DNA of 64,000 nucleotides from Crocodylus rhombifer (Eukaryota > Chordata > Crocodylia > Crocodylidae), in the NCBI GenBank assembly GCA_038503035.1, contig JAVSML010000970.1, positions 62,001-126,000 of the forward strand, in the 5' to 3' direction. The position numbers and the translations under genes were made by a program. Below, in pieces: positions 33,906 through 46,547 of this stretch. Below the pieces are notes generated by a model, which ran no database searches, was not told the origin of the DNA, and worked only from the letters and a program-made list of their open reading frames with translations. The stretch's first letter is position 1. Each line of letters opens with the position of its first letter.

Positions 33906-35604
33906 CAGCAACAATATAAACATGCAGTATTATATGACTATATGTATTAAGAATAATAGTTCATATATAACACACTATTAGTTACAATATGCTAAATATT
34001 GAGGATGTTGTATGAGATGGACTAAGGCTGAAGTCTGTGCAATCTGAGTACGTACTTCATTAAGAGCTGTAAATCTTTACTTCCATGTTAGAATTGGCTA
34101 CCATAATTGGAAAATATCCTCAGCAGAGTATATAACAAAATAATGGTGATATTACAGCGTTGTTGATTTTCTTTCTTTTTCTTTTTCTATAGTTTCATAT
34201 GTGGCACCTACACACCATCTTCTTTGTTGCCTTAGATACTCTGAAACTATGCACGAAGCATACAGAATAGTTTAGAAAACAGGACAAAGATGTGTGACAG
34301 AATGATATGAAGGGGATATGAAGGTCAGTATTTGCAGAGCAGAGGGTATAGAGGTTGGTGGGTCACAAAACAAGACCAGGTCAGCCCTGCTTCACTGTGT
34401 AGCGAATCTCATTATTTCTACTGGATTTTTTTTGTTCATGTACATTTTACTGAAGATGGATGAACCAGACTGATATATATAAAAAGCAGACCCTTAATGT
34501 TGGATGCAACTTGCGGCAGACTGAGTACAGTCCAAGATAAAATACTACTTGATATAAACTGTAACTGTTCAGGAATATAGGAACTTTAAAATAATTGCTG
34601 AAAGGGAGTTACAGACTGTCTAACACTTCAGGCACAGACAGCAAACAACTTCCTGGGGGACAAAATGATCAATATGGAAATAGACTTCATGGCAACCAGT
34701 AGTGTGCAAAAAGGTTCAAAGCATGCCTTTGAAACTCCCTGTGTCATATGGAAGAAGCTGGGGAGGCGATCTGAAGTTTGTGGGCTGCATTAAATGTTGG
34801 ATGCAACTGATGCATGGCAAAGGTAATAGTGCTAAGGAAATAAAAAGGTATTTTTTAAATAAGAAAATAGCTTATCTAGACATGATGACTTTATGCTTGA
34901 AGCAGTGGAACAGGTATCTGAATTTCATTTATGCAAAGGCTCTTATAGATCTAGCAGTGACTTTTTGTGTGTGTAAAAGAAGACTTTGTGTTCTTGCGAA
35001 TCAGGTCTAGGTTTTTCATATCAAAGTGACCAGAACAGTGTAAGACAGTCTCCCTAAGCACTGGGAAGCACAAGGGTCATGACTGTCACTTTGAGGTGCT
35101 GCTACAAGATAGCTATCAAGCTTGGAACAGGAGTGGAAACAGACTCAGACTGAGATGAGCTGAGACTATGAATTTTATTTTTTGTCTTAAATCCACTGTT
35201 GAGAGAGACAAGATGGGATTGTAATACGGTGTGCTTTTTATTTTATAACGCATGATTTATTAAATATGCTTTTGGACTTCTGTTGCTATTGGGGTAGCCA
35301 CTGTAGAATATTCTTGTGCTGACAGGCAATTTTATGAGTTCACACTGAAGGTCTAATTGCACAGAGAATACTTCTCTGCTTTGCTGACTCTGATATCACC
35401 TTGAGGTCACTACTAATGAAGCTGTTGTCTTTCTTACAACAGGACAACTATTCTGAGTTTCCTTGGATCTTTTGAGCATATTTTAAGAAACTATTTCCTG
35501 TCCTTGCAATAGCAGGGCATTGGCAATATCCTTTTCCCCCTGCCTCACCTGTGCCAAGTGAAAGGGTATTTTTGATGTTTTGGGCATTATGCCTGATAGC
35601 TGTC
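33906..35604. other. A+T-rich unassigned sequence
   Basis: No gene is recognised. The 102-codon plus-strand frame at 34702-35010 is Lys- and Cys-containing with no recognisable motif and no good splice context. Confidence 0.3.
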
Positions 35605-35752
35605 TGTGAGGGTTGTCCAAAGTTTTCAAGACCAGGTTAGACAAGTACTTGTCTAAGATTGTTTAGATAGGGATGATCCTGACTTGTGCAAGGGGTTAGA
35701 CTAGATCATCTCCTAAGGTCCCTTCCAGCCCTACTTTTCTATGATTTTATGA
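35605..35752 (+). mobile_element. CR1 3'-tail fragment
   Basis: It contains tttcaagaccaggttagacaa, gggatgatcctgacttgtgc, ggggttagactagatcatctcc and ggtcccttccagccctac, followed by ttctatgattttatga, the CR1 terminal octamer. Confidence 0.85.
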
Positions 35753-36561
35753 CATTTTTCTCAAAGTATGGAAGCAGACTCCTGACATACCCATGCAAAA
35801 AGTTGAGACTCAGTCCAGGACACAGGACAAGAAGATTGCATATTTCCAAAAGCTGCTGCTGACTAGCACCACTTGGAGACATAAGGTAAGGCTAGTGACC
35901 TTGGAGAAGGGAGAACTTAAGTTACAGCAACTTAAGCTTCAAAGATTATTTTGATTATTGGAAGCTGCTGCCTGGAATGGCTGCAGAGTTATCCCATGAA
36001 AGAGGAAAGCTATTGTCTCGCCAAAGGCAGCTCCCCATAAAGGAGGGCACTGCATCAAAAGGAGATGTCAGAAGATGCCACAGGCAGACTGCTAAAAGTG
36101 AGTTTGTATGGATTTGTGAAAGAAATGTCATGTCTCAGAAGCTTGCCAGCATTTTTCAAAGGAATAAAAACAGAGTTGACTGGGGTAAATTTATAGTACT
36201 TAGATTCAAGAATGTTTGAAATATTTCACCACATCAAAGATTAATCTACAAGGTCAGCAGTAAGGCATCATATAAAGCAGTGAGACCAAAGACAAATGGC
36301 TCTTCTGAAAGGAAACATTCAGGATGGAGAGAGATGACAAGTAAAGTGCTACAAGGTTTAATATTATGACCAACTTGTTGACTTTTTTGTAAAAGCAGCC
36401 TGAACCAAAAATATACATTAAGATGAAGACAAATGCATGTATTACAAAATGGAATTGGGGGAGAAATGAAAATAGATATACAATTATGACAATAAAATTC
36501 TGACAAAAAGTGATTGAATATTGAAATTTCCATGCTTCGGGAAATTCTGAAATTCTTATTT

Positions 36562-36563
<2 letters not shown>
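35753..36563. other. Unassigned; one weak exon-like stretch
   Basis: At about 35986-36099 on the plus strand, ggctgcag / ... / aaaagtgagt could be splice sites around an open stretch (LSHERGKLLSRQRQLP...). The evidence is thin and the acceptor lacks a pyrimidine tract, so it is not called as a gene. Confidence 0.25.

Positions 36564-36609
<46 letters not shown>
36564..36609. repeat. (TG)n(CG)n alternating purine-pyrimidine tract
   Basis: About 33 bases of gt repeat run directly into gcgcgcgcgcacgca. The whole 46 bases alternate strictly between purine and pyrimidine. Such tracts are known to adopt Z-DNA readily. Confidence 0.95.
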
Positions 36610-38189
36610 ATTTAGGTTTCATATTAAACTATGCATTCTGAAATAATTGACTCTTAGTCTTTAAAAAAATCTTGAAATGCAGGTGAGGCCAGGAACTTAA
36701 ACCAGGGGTGCTATGACTTCTAGGTTCCAAACTTCCCAGTAGTCCAGTACTGTACTGCTGACAGCTCTAGAAATATGGAAGGACAAAAATTTACCAATGG
36801 CAAAAAAAGGTTCTTTTTCTTTTCACTTACTTTTCTCCCAAATCTTACTTTCATTATTTACTTTAATTTCTCTTCCATTTTTTACCCTCTTCCTCATACT
36901 CCATTTGTTTCTTTCCCTGAATATCTCCCCCAGCATCTCCAAGCCCACTAGTTGAATGACCCTCTTTTCTTGTCAGGTTGTGCTTTGCTTCATCATTCCT
37001 TCTGGTTCTTCCTACTCCCACACTCCCTCACTCTTCCAACTGCAGAGCTATCTATCACAGTTGCATGATCCAGTGGCATCTGCCTACATGGGGGAACTTA
37101 CAACCTCATGCACATTATCATTGCCATAAAGCCTTGACAACCTAGCCATCATCCTGGCTCCCTGAATATCTAGAAATCTTCTCCAGTTCTAATTAAGAAG
37201 CCTAAAGATGATTGGTTGAGAAATCCAGATTCTAAATAGAAAATGGGGGTGAAAGGGATAGATAAAAACACAAGACAAAATTGTTTCAGCTTTAAGAAGT
37301 GGAGAGAAGAAGTCAAGGCATGGGGAAGGGAAGTACTGACAGCTGTCAACTCCCATAAGCAAGGTGCCCATCCTCAGCTCTGATTTACAATCAGACTGAA
37401 CCTGTTTGCAATTTCAGCTCTCATCTGCTAGGAGAAGAGCCTGAAAGAGATTACCATGCAATGGAAATGGTTACCATAAATACCCAAATACACAAATTAA
37501 TACAAATATGCATGGATCTGTAAGAGCTGAGAAAGGAGAAAGAGCTCAGGTGTTCTCTGATCATGATGCAGACTGTGGTGGAATAAAGAAAGCAGCGTTG
37601 AGGTAAGTAGAGTATGGTGACATGACTTGATGATGGGACCTGATCCACACAGCTCTCACTGAAGAATGTCACTTTCAGGGTTGGCAAAAGATGCAAACTC
37701 CCCTGAGTAGGAACGCAGCGGAGTATCTGTTATATATATGGTGGGTGTGAAAACAGAAAGACTCACAAGAAAAGGTTGAGAGTCAGGAAGATGCTGCAAA
37801 GCGCAAGGTCATATGGATGAGTGTTATTGGTAAGCCTTCTGTAACTCTTTTGTTAATCCTTAAAAAGTGGTTTATTTTGTTTAACCAATCTATGAAAAAG
37901 AAAACAATCCCTGCTGTTGCATTTCCATGGATGAGAATTAAGCTGCTGCTTTGGGGGCTCTTCAATGAATCCTCTAAAATCACCTACTCTATGATTTAAG
38001 GAGACATTCTCTTCTGACTAAAAGCCACTTACAATGCTGATCTAAGCAAATGTGTGAAACAATATTAAATGATGTAGGATACTTTTCAAGGTGGGCACCC
38101 ACTAGCATTACGTGGTACTGTGCAATTTAAAGTGAGCCTGTTGCTTTTAAAAGAATCAAGCAATCACAGCTAGTGACCTTCAAGGATCA
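36610..38189. other. A+T-rich unassigned sequence
   Basis: No gene is recognised. A possible SINE-like scrap lies at about 36685-36775 (ggaacttaaaccagg...ccagtactgtactgctga). The remainder is featureless. Confidence 0.3.
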
Positions 38190-38415
38190 GAACTGACTGG
38201 CTGAGGATGATGATAATCCCTAGCTCTCATCTGATGCCTTTCACAGATCTTAAGGCCTGTTAAAGGATATGTTAGTATCATTATTAGATCTGAGGAAGCG
38301 TGAGCACAGAGCACAAGCTGAATCTACCTCAGTCACCCAAGCAACAGTCAGGAACAGAACTTAGATTCCTGGGTGTGCTCAAGATAGTGCTCTACCACTA
38401 CTCAACTTTGCCTCA
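38190..38415 (-). mobile_element. MIR-like (tRNA-derived CORE) SINE
   Basis: The plus strand reads as MIR antisense in order: gttagtatcattatta, gatctgaggaagc, gcacagagcacaagctgaatc, tcacccaagcaacagtcagg, aacagaacttagattcctgg and finally agtgctctaccacta, the complement of the tRNA-like head. It is diverged, as expected for this ancient family. Confidence 0.72.
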
Positions 38416-39339
38416 TCACAGATGAATGGAGCTAGATGGGAATTGCTCAACAAGCCTTTTTTTTCCCACCAAAAAACCACAGTATGGTGAAACTGATTTA
38501 TTTTAATCAGTTTGAAAACTGTTTCCAATATTTCTCCAGTCCAGAATAGGGTTTCCAGAAGGGAGAAAGACAGGGACCACCCAGAATAACCAAAATCAAA
38601 AGTGAATGAACTAGTCCTGATTTAGAGATACTTGAACCTGATTTGATGTACTTGATACATGACAGTTAAATTCTCTTCCTGTTCTTGGATTCCCTCTTCT
38701 TTTCTGTTCAGCCCCTAGATATGCTTCAAAAGGTCTGAATTTCATCCCTAAGCAGAATTAAAATAAATGGGAAAACATCATTTTTTCCCAGACCAGAATT
38801 CTTATTTGCCAGCTAGACCTAATCATAAATAATGTTGTGATACTGCAGCATCTGTAAGTGTCTGTGATTATCACTCTTCAAAAGGACTGAGACTTCGCTA
38901 AAAAGATTAAATGCTCTGGAGTACATATCTTTTGAGAAGGCTGGTGTTTCATGAATGGTGTTTAAGCATGCAAAGCCTTTATAGCGTGTATTATCCGGTC
39001 GAGTGCCCTATGCCAGATTTTTGTTGGCAACCAGCTAAAATGTGCTAAATTACTTTGCATGAACCTTAAATGAACATTTAACACCAGTACTTGATGTACC
39101 ATAAGCATTTTAGTAACTAAAAGAAAATTTAGAAAATTTTCATTATCTTCCTAAGGCTTTCTATCCTAATGCAGAAAACTTGGAATCTAGCTTTAACAGC
39201 TAATTTACACCTTTGCAAAATATATACCTGTGTAAAATATTTATATTAAATGTGCCATAATTTAATCTGCCAATCAACTTCAATGTCAAGTTAGATTTTT
39301 TCTATGTAATTTAATCCTTGAGCACAATATCAAACTTCG
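38416..39339. other. A+T-rich unassigned sequence
   Basis: No recognisable feature. Confidence 0.35.
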
Positions 39340-39860
39340 ACATCTCCTCAATGTCATTCCCAGATGCTTCCTGGACTCCCTTGCTATTTCAGTCCTCCTC
39401 ATCCATATTTTTAACTGCTTTGTGTGTGTAGGTGTCTGTCTATCTCACGATGTTTTTTCCATCTGGCTAAAGGCACATTCTAAATACAATTCACAAAATT
39501 CTATCCTGGATAATCCTTCCTTCAAATTGTCCTTCCTCTTGAATATATTGTCTGCTCCTAAAAGCTTAGATTCTTCTCTCCAGCTTCACTGACACTTGCT
39601 TCACTGAGCTCTGTCAGCAAAAGCAAGGGGTAATGTCCTTTTCTGTCAGTGTTCTTTTTGATCTGTTTGCTGCTTTTGAGACAGAGTGAGCATCTGTGAG
39701 CTCTTGACTTCTACAGCTTTTTATTTTCCTTATTCTTGCCTTACCCAAGTCTCTCTGTCTCTCCTGGCAAATATCTTCTTTTCACTCCTGCACTTTCCAT
39801 ACATGGCACTGTCAGAATCCATTGCTCTGCCATGGCCTTGTCTTTAAGGCCCCTGCTTTA
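39340..39860 (+). mobile_element. Possible very old LINE reverse transcriptase patch
   Basis: The pyrimidine-rich plus strand translates near 39648-39680 as VSVLFDLFAAFETE, which resembles the (L/V)LLDLSAAFDTVDH palm motif of several vertebrate LINE clades. A stop follows at once. The surrounding codons are too decayed to assign. It could belong with 41570-42240. Confidence 0.3.
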
Positions 39861-39973
39861 TGCACAGGTAAAAGCGTAATGGAATCTAATGCACAGTCCC
39901 ACAATTGTACCTCCTACCATGCACATGGGGCAAGGCAAGAGGTGTGATTGTGTGGATCATGGAGAGGCTGAAG

Positions 39974-40445
39974 TTTTTTATGGCATGATAGCTACTTTGC
40001 AGATGTAATTAGTCTAAGGTAATTGCACAATTAACCAAGCTCAGGGGTATGTGAAACCCCCTGGGTTGGTGGATCAAGGCTGCCATGATGCCCAGGTACA
40101 GGGTTTCATGTGTTCCCCCAGCTTCCAGGACCCACCTGGGTCCAGGCACCTGTGCTGGAGGGATCCAGAGTCAGCAGCTGCTGGGGCTGAAAGTCTCACC
40201 AGTTGTGGGACTCTCAGACCCAGCTGGGCTTGGTGCACCCCTGTGGCTGGGAGCCCTGTCAGCTGATGGGAGCCCCCCAGCTCATGGGAGACCCTGCTAC
40301 ATGTGCAAATTAGAGCTGGATGGCAGCCAGTTATAAAGTTGGTACACATTTTCAATGTGTAAATTGTTAGCTAGTCAGAGTTTTTTATGAAGTAATAGCT
40401 ACTTTGCAGTTGTAGCTGCTCTTAAGGTAACTGTACAATTAACCA
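39974..40445. repeat. 64-bp direct repeat at 407-bp spacing
   Basis: 39974-40037 and 40381-40445 share ttttttatg...ta(a)tagctactttgcag(a/t)tgta...taaggtaa(t/c)tg(c/t)acaattaacca. The spacing is 407 bases. The DNA between is G+C rich (40050-40330) and has no coding signature beyond composition-driven frames. This could be two units of a tandem repeat, or terminal repeats of a small element. Confidence 0.6.
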
Positions 40446-41569
40446 GTTAACTGCACAATGCCTATAACACGTAGAGGGGGCCAGAGAGTCCCCTGAAGCC
40501 AGCCCAGGCTTGGTCTCTAAAGCAAGAGGGGAGCCAAGGCTCCTTCTCACGCTGAGACCTTGGCCTTTCAGTACTTCACCTTTCCTGGTTCTCTGTGACT
40601 ATTCCTGAGAAAGAGACTTCACCTCCTGTTGGGATGATCTAGTGCATAGTTTCTCAACCTGTGGTATATGTACCTCTGAGGGCATGCAAGACACAGGCAG
40701 GGAGCACTTGGGTACCCCAACACTCTTTCTCGCCCTCTTTTCCTCTCTCTCTTGCCCCTTCCTCATCTCAAAACTATGGCAAAAAAAATTGGTGGGCCAT
40801 GCACTGCACAGCACTTTAAATTGCTCAGTAATAATTTGGCATACCATGTTTTGCACAGCACTAGGTTCAGCCCTCCTAGCTTTGGTCAACATCACCTCTA
40901 TTCCAGGTACATACTTGAGTTGTGCACCCCTGATGTAAAAGGTGGCAATCCTACCCATACCAGATCAGACTTCTGTCATATCACAGCCTTATATGCACAG
41001 CCCTTCTTCCAACATATGGCACACATTAGTCTGTAAATATAAAATCCCCTGGAAAATTGAGTGTTGTATTAAAATTTTCACAAGTCAGGGGGTACTTGCT
41101 ACTTAAAAGTTGCAAAATACTGATCTAGTGCAACCCACAATTCTAGGCAGCACAGCAGACAGCATATCAGTCTTTTCAGTAAAGGCATTTACTGTGGGAA
41201 AAGCCACCTAGCCAGAGGTTCTCTGCCTCCACTAATGGTGTAAAGTAGTCCCTCTGTCTCTAACCCATCCTGCACAACCCTGAGAGCCCCCTGAAGATGT
41301 GCACTCAGCTGTTTCCTTTCCAGCTCCCCAGAGCTCTTCTATTTGACTCAGTCTCCACTGGTCAGGAGCTACTAAGCAACTTTTCCATCCTGCTCTCCTA
41401 CTGTCATGTTTATCTCCTCTGGACACCATCTGGGAGTCCAGTCATTTCATCTTTGTTAATGCTAAGGTCCATCGTGTCTCCTTCTACATGTAGCCAGCCC
41501 TGGCATTTATCCCTGCAGTCTCTGTGCACCGTTTAATAAAGTAAATCAAGTTTCACAATATTATACCAA
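40446..41569. other. Unassigned sequence
   Basis: Frames at 40599-41036 on both strands overlap and lack domain features. Nothing is recognised. Confidence 0.3.
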
Positions 41570-42240
41570 CATGAGCACAATAAACACAGAAATATCAAAG
41601 TACAACTGTCTATCACAGGTACCACCCTTGATTTCAATTTTCCTAAATATGAATAACTTTCTTCCAAATATCTACCTCCATTCTTTCTCGGCCATTCTAT
41701 TTTACATTCTTATATCTCAGGCCTCACCTCTGCATCACCTTAGCCAGATTACTGTCATTTTCTTCTTCTCTAATATCACACAAATCCAGTCCTTTGTTGT
41801 TAGCCAGCCATCGCTTAATCACTTTTCACTGTAATTACCACATTGTTCTCATCTTCCTCTGTTTACCATTTTTTTGCCTTCTACCCTATCCAAAATATCC
41901 TTGCTAAAGCAATCTTTCTCTGTTATCTGACCACTTCCTTCTCTTCTTTCACTAGGTGGAAGTGTCTGACCATACCTAATCTAATGATTTCTTTAACCCT
42001 AAACTCCCTCTATAATCTTAGGTCAAATTCTCCTACTTTGTGCTCTCATTTCTTCTTCTGCCATTTGATAGTATTTCTTCCCCCTCCTTTCTTATGATTG
42101 CTGGGATAATCTTACTTCCTGTCCACTATGCATACTTCCCATTAACATTTGCATCTTCCATGAATACTTTCTTGGAAACATTACTCTTTACTTCCACAAT
42201 CTCGTTAAATCCTCGTTTTACCTTATTTGTTACATGAATT
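41570..42240 (+). mobile_element. Possible very old LINE C-terminal patch
   Basis: The strand is strongly pyrimidine-rich. At about 41890-41960 the reading KILAKAIFLCYLTTSFSSF resembles the C-terminal region of old vertebrate LINE RTs, where a similar block is followed by a conserved Trp. Similarity is by eye only. Two long plus-strand frames here are leucine/serine/phenylalanine-rich because of composition. Confidence 0.28.
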
Positions 42241-42529
42241 GCCTTGGATGCCTTTTTTTTCTTTTCCTCTTGCCCATTTTAGACTTCCATATTGAAAACT
42301 TGTGTATACTCATACATGTTACCTTTACTCATGAATAATCTTAAAACAGGAGATACAGTGTCCAACTTAAGACCTGTAAACAAGATGTATATCTGTCATA
42401 GATTTTTTCCAAAATATTTTTTTTTTCTTCCCCACAAACTTTCTTTGTTGAGTTTGGAGTTATGGGAACAACTACCATGCTGGCTTCCAGCATTTTTTGT
42501 TTGGTACCTAGGATTGTTTAATTATGAGA

Positions 42530-42811
42530 TGGCGGCACGTCTATACACAACGCTACACCGCCATAGCAATGTGCTATGACAATGTAGCATCAGCAAGCAC
42601 AAACTGTGACATTGCAGCTATGTCACTGTAGCAACATGTTCCCTCAGTATAGCACATTGGTACAGCATCATAGTGGCTAAAAATAACTGTGTGCCACCAG
42701 TGTGGTGCAGTGCAGCATGGGCTGTTACTGTGCCATCATTTAGTACAAAAGGAAGTACTAAATGACAGCACAGTAACAATAGCACCTTAGGGACATGTGT
42801 ATATGCCTCCA
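42530..42811 (+). mobile_element. MITE-like element, family B, copy 2
   Basis: Near-terminal inverted words are ggcacgtctatacaca (about 42534) and the complement of tgtgtatatgcc (about 42797-42808). Near the right end a hairpin pairs tgttactgtgccatcatttagtac (42723-42746) with 42755-42778, with two mismatches in 24. The other copy is at 11686-11925. There is no coding capacity and no clear target duplication. Confidence 0.65.
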
Positions 42812-45800
42812 GTGTCAGGGGAAATAAGGTGCCAAAATAAAGAATTCTGCACCATCTTGAACTATCCCATAAGATTTTCTAATCTGATAGTGTCTTTTAA
42901 ACAAAATAAACTAAAAACAAACAGGAATGTTGGGGGTCTGTTCCAACCTTATGTAACTGTTTGCCAGGGGAATTTGTAAAAATGCACCTATCCCATCACC
43001 TTGAGTAATGTGCAATCTCAATTTTTGGTTGTCTTTGTGTACTAAGTAGCTACTGCCATGTGGTCGACAACCGTGTTCAGTCTCCTAACATTGACAAAAA
43101 TCAAGCAACTCCCTCCAATTATTCAAATTTGCTTTCTAGTTACTGAATTAATATCTCCAAGTCTATGGTTTAATTTTACATTTTAATTTCCCGTGATAGT
43201 CAAAGATTGGACAAGACACATTCATTGCACTTAAAAGCTCTCTATAAAGGCTTCCTTTTGCTAGGTACTTTGCAAACAATAAAGGACAGTGGGATCCTTG
43301 CCCTACGCCTGAGAGGATATGCAATTAATTTGGTCTGCCTGACCTTTTGCCTGGATACATAGGGTGCATACAAGTGTTACATTTTTACTGGTAGAATCTC
43401 CATTTCACTGTTAAAAACACTACCAATAAGTTTCTACTGGACTGAAAATGGTGGATTCAGTAAAAACCTGAACCTTGTCTGATGAAGTACGAGTTTAGTA
43501 GAACTCCAGTAGAGCTTCTACCAGTTGAATGCTTATACACTTACCTGATCTATATAAGATCCCACATATTCTCTAGTATCCCAGTGTGCAATGCTTCAAC
43601 ACCCTTCCTTCCCTTCAGAAAGACAGTCTGTGATTCAGCTGGACTCCATTGCTCCAGCCAAGTCACAGAAAAAACACCTCTCCCTGTGAGCACAGAGCTA
43701 CCAAAGGCAGGTGCTGCTTTTAAAATTTTGAGAAGTGAGAAATATCTCCCCTGTGGGGTACATTCAAAACCCTGTGCCTGCAAACAGGCTTTGAGGACTT
43801 GCATAGGGGCCAGAACTCAAGAGTCATGTGTTTTCAACCCCATACATGGGGATGCAGGCACAGGCTTTAAGACGTAAAGTAAAAGAGCCCACCAAAATCC
43901 GCCCCCCACCAACACAAACCAGCTTCCCCCACCCCTCCCATTCCTGCACCCTGCTATCTAAGCCCCATTATGGACCTGGACCCCACAGGTCCCAGCACCA
44001 TTGTTCCCAGAGCATCCCCTTCACCAACCCACATCCTACCTGAAGAACTGGTCTTTGTCAGGGTCAAGTGGGTAGTGGGTTTGGAGACAGTACTGTTTGA
44101 GTAAGGAAAAATGTGGGGCTACCAGACCCTGCCCCCTATACCCAAACATCTGGCCCTTCCCAGAACTGGAGACCCAGACCTGCCCCCATCCATGGAACTG
44201 GTTCTGCCCATCTCAGACCTGCAAGCACCCAGGCAGCATCCAACCCACTAGCAGCCAACACTGATCCAGAACTATTGGACCCTGAACAGACTTCCCCAAC
44301 CTTCACTACAACTGAGTCTGCTAGCAGGTGCCACAGAGGTAACAACCCATGGACTGCTGGATCCTTGAGAGACTTAAAATTCAGAGGCTTAAAAAGACAG
44401 TAAAAAGGCTTTCTGTCTGCTGCCTGGCAGCCTAACAGCTCTGAGGGAGAGATGGGATGTTTTGGAGAGGGGGTGTGTAGTCCCCTGGGGTCACCATCCA
44501 ATCAGCCCTGACCTGTGCCTCCACTGCTGTCGCCTGTTTCCAGGCAGACAGGGGAATCTGCAAAGCAGGCTGGGTGCTGTCAGCAGTGCAAGCTGACTGT
44601 AGAGCATGCAGCCAGGCAGTTGAATGATTGCACAGGTTTCACCCAGAAGAGTTTCTAATGACTTAAAGTAAACTGTTAAACTTCTACTCGTTCATTAGTA
44701 TGCTTGCATATACCCCTACACTATTAAGGCCAGAACCTATTCCACCTATTAGGCACCTAATGCAAAACATAGGTCCATCTCGTGGTTGCTGTTTTTTTGT
44801 GAATACATCTTAAGACTAAGATGATTCTGTGTTTCCAAAGTTATTAGTGTTTTCTTGGCAACTCGAGTAGGGTGGAATAGGAGTGTGTTTAAGCACATAA
44901 ATTTGTTTAAGTACCTAGTGAGTAGAATATGATCTGGCCATAATTAAACAATATGCTTGATAGTTGATACTTTCCTGCATTCTGCAACACTTCTCTTATT
45001 CACTCCAGTTTTTTCACAAGGGATCATGTATTTTTCAGAACAATCTATTTTTATAAAAAATAAATTAATCCCAATAGTTAAACAGATTCAACACTTCCCT
45101 TCAAATCTGAAATGATTTATAGTCCATATCCATTCTTCAAGCGAAGCTTATATAAGCTGTATTTTTAGCGGGAGAATGCACCCAAAAGTTTTCTGTTGGA
45201 TTCGCACAAATGCTGTAATACATTGTGTGGCTAGATTCAGATACATCTAAAAATGTACAAAATCAAAAAATTATATATGCATTATTAATACTACTGCCAG
45301 TAGACATTTTGGAAAATCCATTTAACAATAAAATCTCTCAAAGGAGGGAAATATCTAATAATTTTGATAGCACTTTAAAGTTAAAAGCTTATGAGCTTTG
45401 CCAGCTATGATTAGCTATACATCTCCTATATAACCATGGGAAAGTTACTTTTATAAATTACAGCTATATAGAAAACTGTCCTCTGAACACCCCATAGTTC
45501 CACAAAATACATTCACTTTATTTTGAGAAGACTATTTCTACCTAGCATTAATCATGTGGTTTAGTAAAATTCTCCTGTGTCTGGTTAAACTAGATCAGTA
45601 CATTAAGATGGCCTGTCAAAAGCTGTCTGTTTAATGTTCTTTACAATCCACTGCAAGACTCCAAGGCTGCCTTTGAGGATTAAGATCATAGTCCTGTTTT
45701 GCATTTCCGCATCTTTTCTTAGACTATCATTGAACATCTGTTCTTCCAGTTTAATCCTTCAAACAAATAAACATTTCTATCTGATTTCTAGATCAGACAC

Positions 45801-46547
45801 CAGTGATAGGCTAACTTGTATAGATAGGACTCTGGTAAAAAATCATCAATAACATAAAGTAGAAAATATATTGCATGTTACAAGTAGTTAATGATATAGT
45901 GTCAAATCAATAGCATTCTGTCTATCCCTCTTCCTATGCCCTTGAGAAAAGTAAAAGCTTAACCTTATATTTTCAGACCTCAGACAGAGAGTCTGATTTG
46001 TGTAATGTAATAGTATTCCTTGTCACTATATTTTGATATTATCTTATTTGGAGTCTTATTTTGCCTGAGTTTTATATATCCTGTAATATTAGGATTACCA
46101 GATCCATTGTGCCATCTTAAGCAGCAGTGATGTTCAGCAATTGGTTTTGGTACTCTTATTCCAAAAATATATTATCTCAGAAATTTTGGCACTCCCCCTG
46201 CTTTACTTAGGGCCATACAGAGAGCATAAGACAACCCAGACCCTCTACTGCTTGACAGGATGCACACCCACATCTCAAGAAGGTGTGCTAATCATCAAAT
46301 GACAAACTATTCCAGGGTAGGAATAATTAAGGATTGAGTGTAAATAGAGACAAATGATTGAACATGACTCCTTGCTCACATGACTATTTATAAAATGCAT
46401 AAAGAGTTCTTAGCCTATGGACTGCAACCAATATCTTTGTCTATAACATCTGTGAGTGCCATAACCACAAGGCTAGAAAATCATGCTCTTTCTGGTTTAT
46501 CTTTCACTCAAAGAATCTTTGGGAGGATCTTACATGTTACCCATAGA
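42812..46547. other. Mostly unassigned A+T-rich stretch
   Basis: About 3.7 kb. A G+C-rich, C-skewed patch spans 43880-44560, with composition-driven frames on both strands. At about 43258-43310 the words gctaggtactttgcaaacaa and gggatccttgccct resemble tails of ancient L2/MIR-type repeats. Nothing else is recognised. Confidence 0.3.

Noticed and set aside
34702..35010. 102-codon plus-strand frame (SWGGDLKFVGCIKCWMQLMH)
   Set aside because: No motif, no splice or promoter context, and chance is plausible at this length in A+T-rich DNA.
35986..36099. Exon-like stretch followed by aaaagtgagt
   Set aside because: The acceptor lacks a pyrimidine tract and the encoded 38 residues are not recognisable. 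Kept only as a note in the region entry.
38330..38402. tRNA gene suggested by tgctctaccacta
   Set aside because: No cloverleaf can be formed. The word is the antisense head of a MIR-like SINE.
41571..42237. Consecutive plus-strand frames of 84-95 codons as a multi-pass membrane protein
   Set aside because: The Leu/Ser/Phe richness follows from the pyrimidine-rich strand. There are no starts in good context, no splice sites and no recognisable family; a decayed LINE is more likely.
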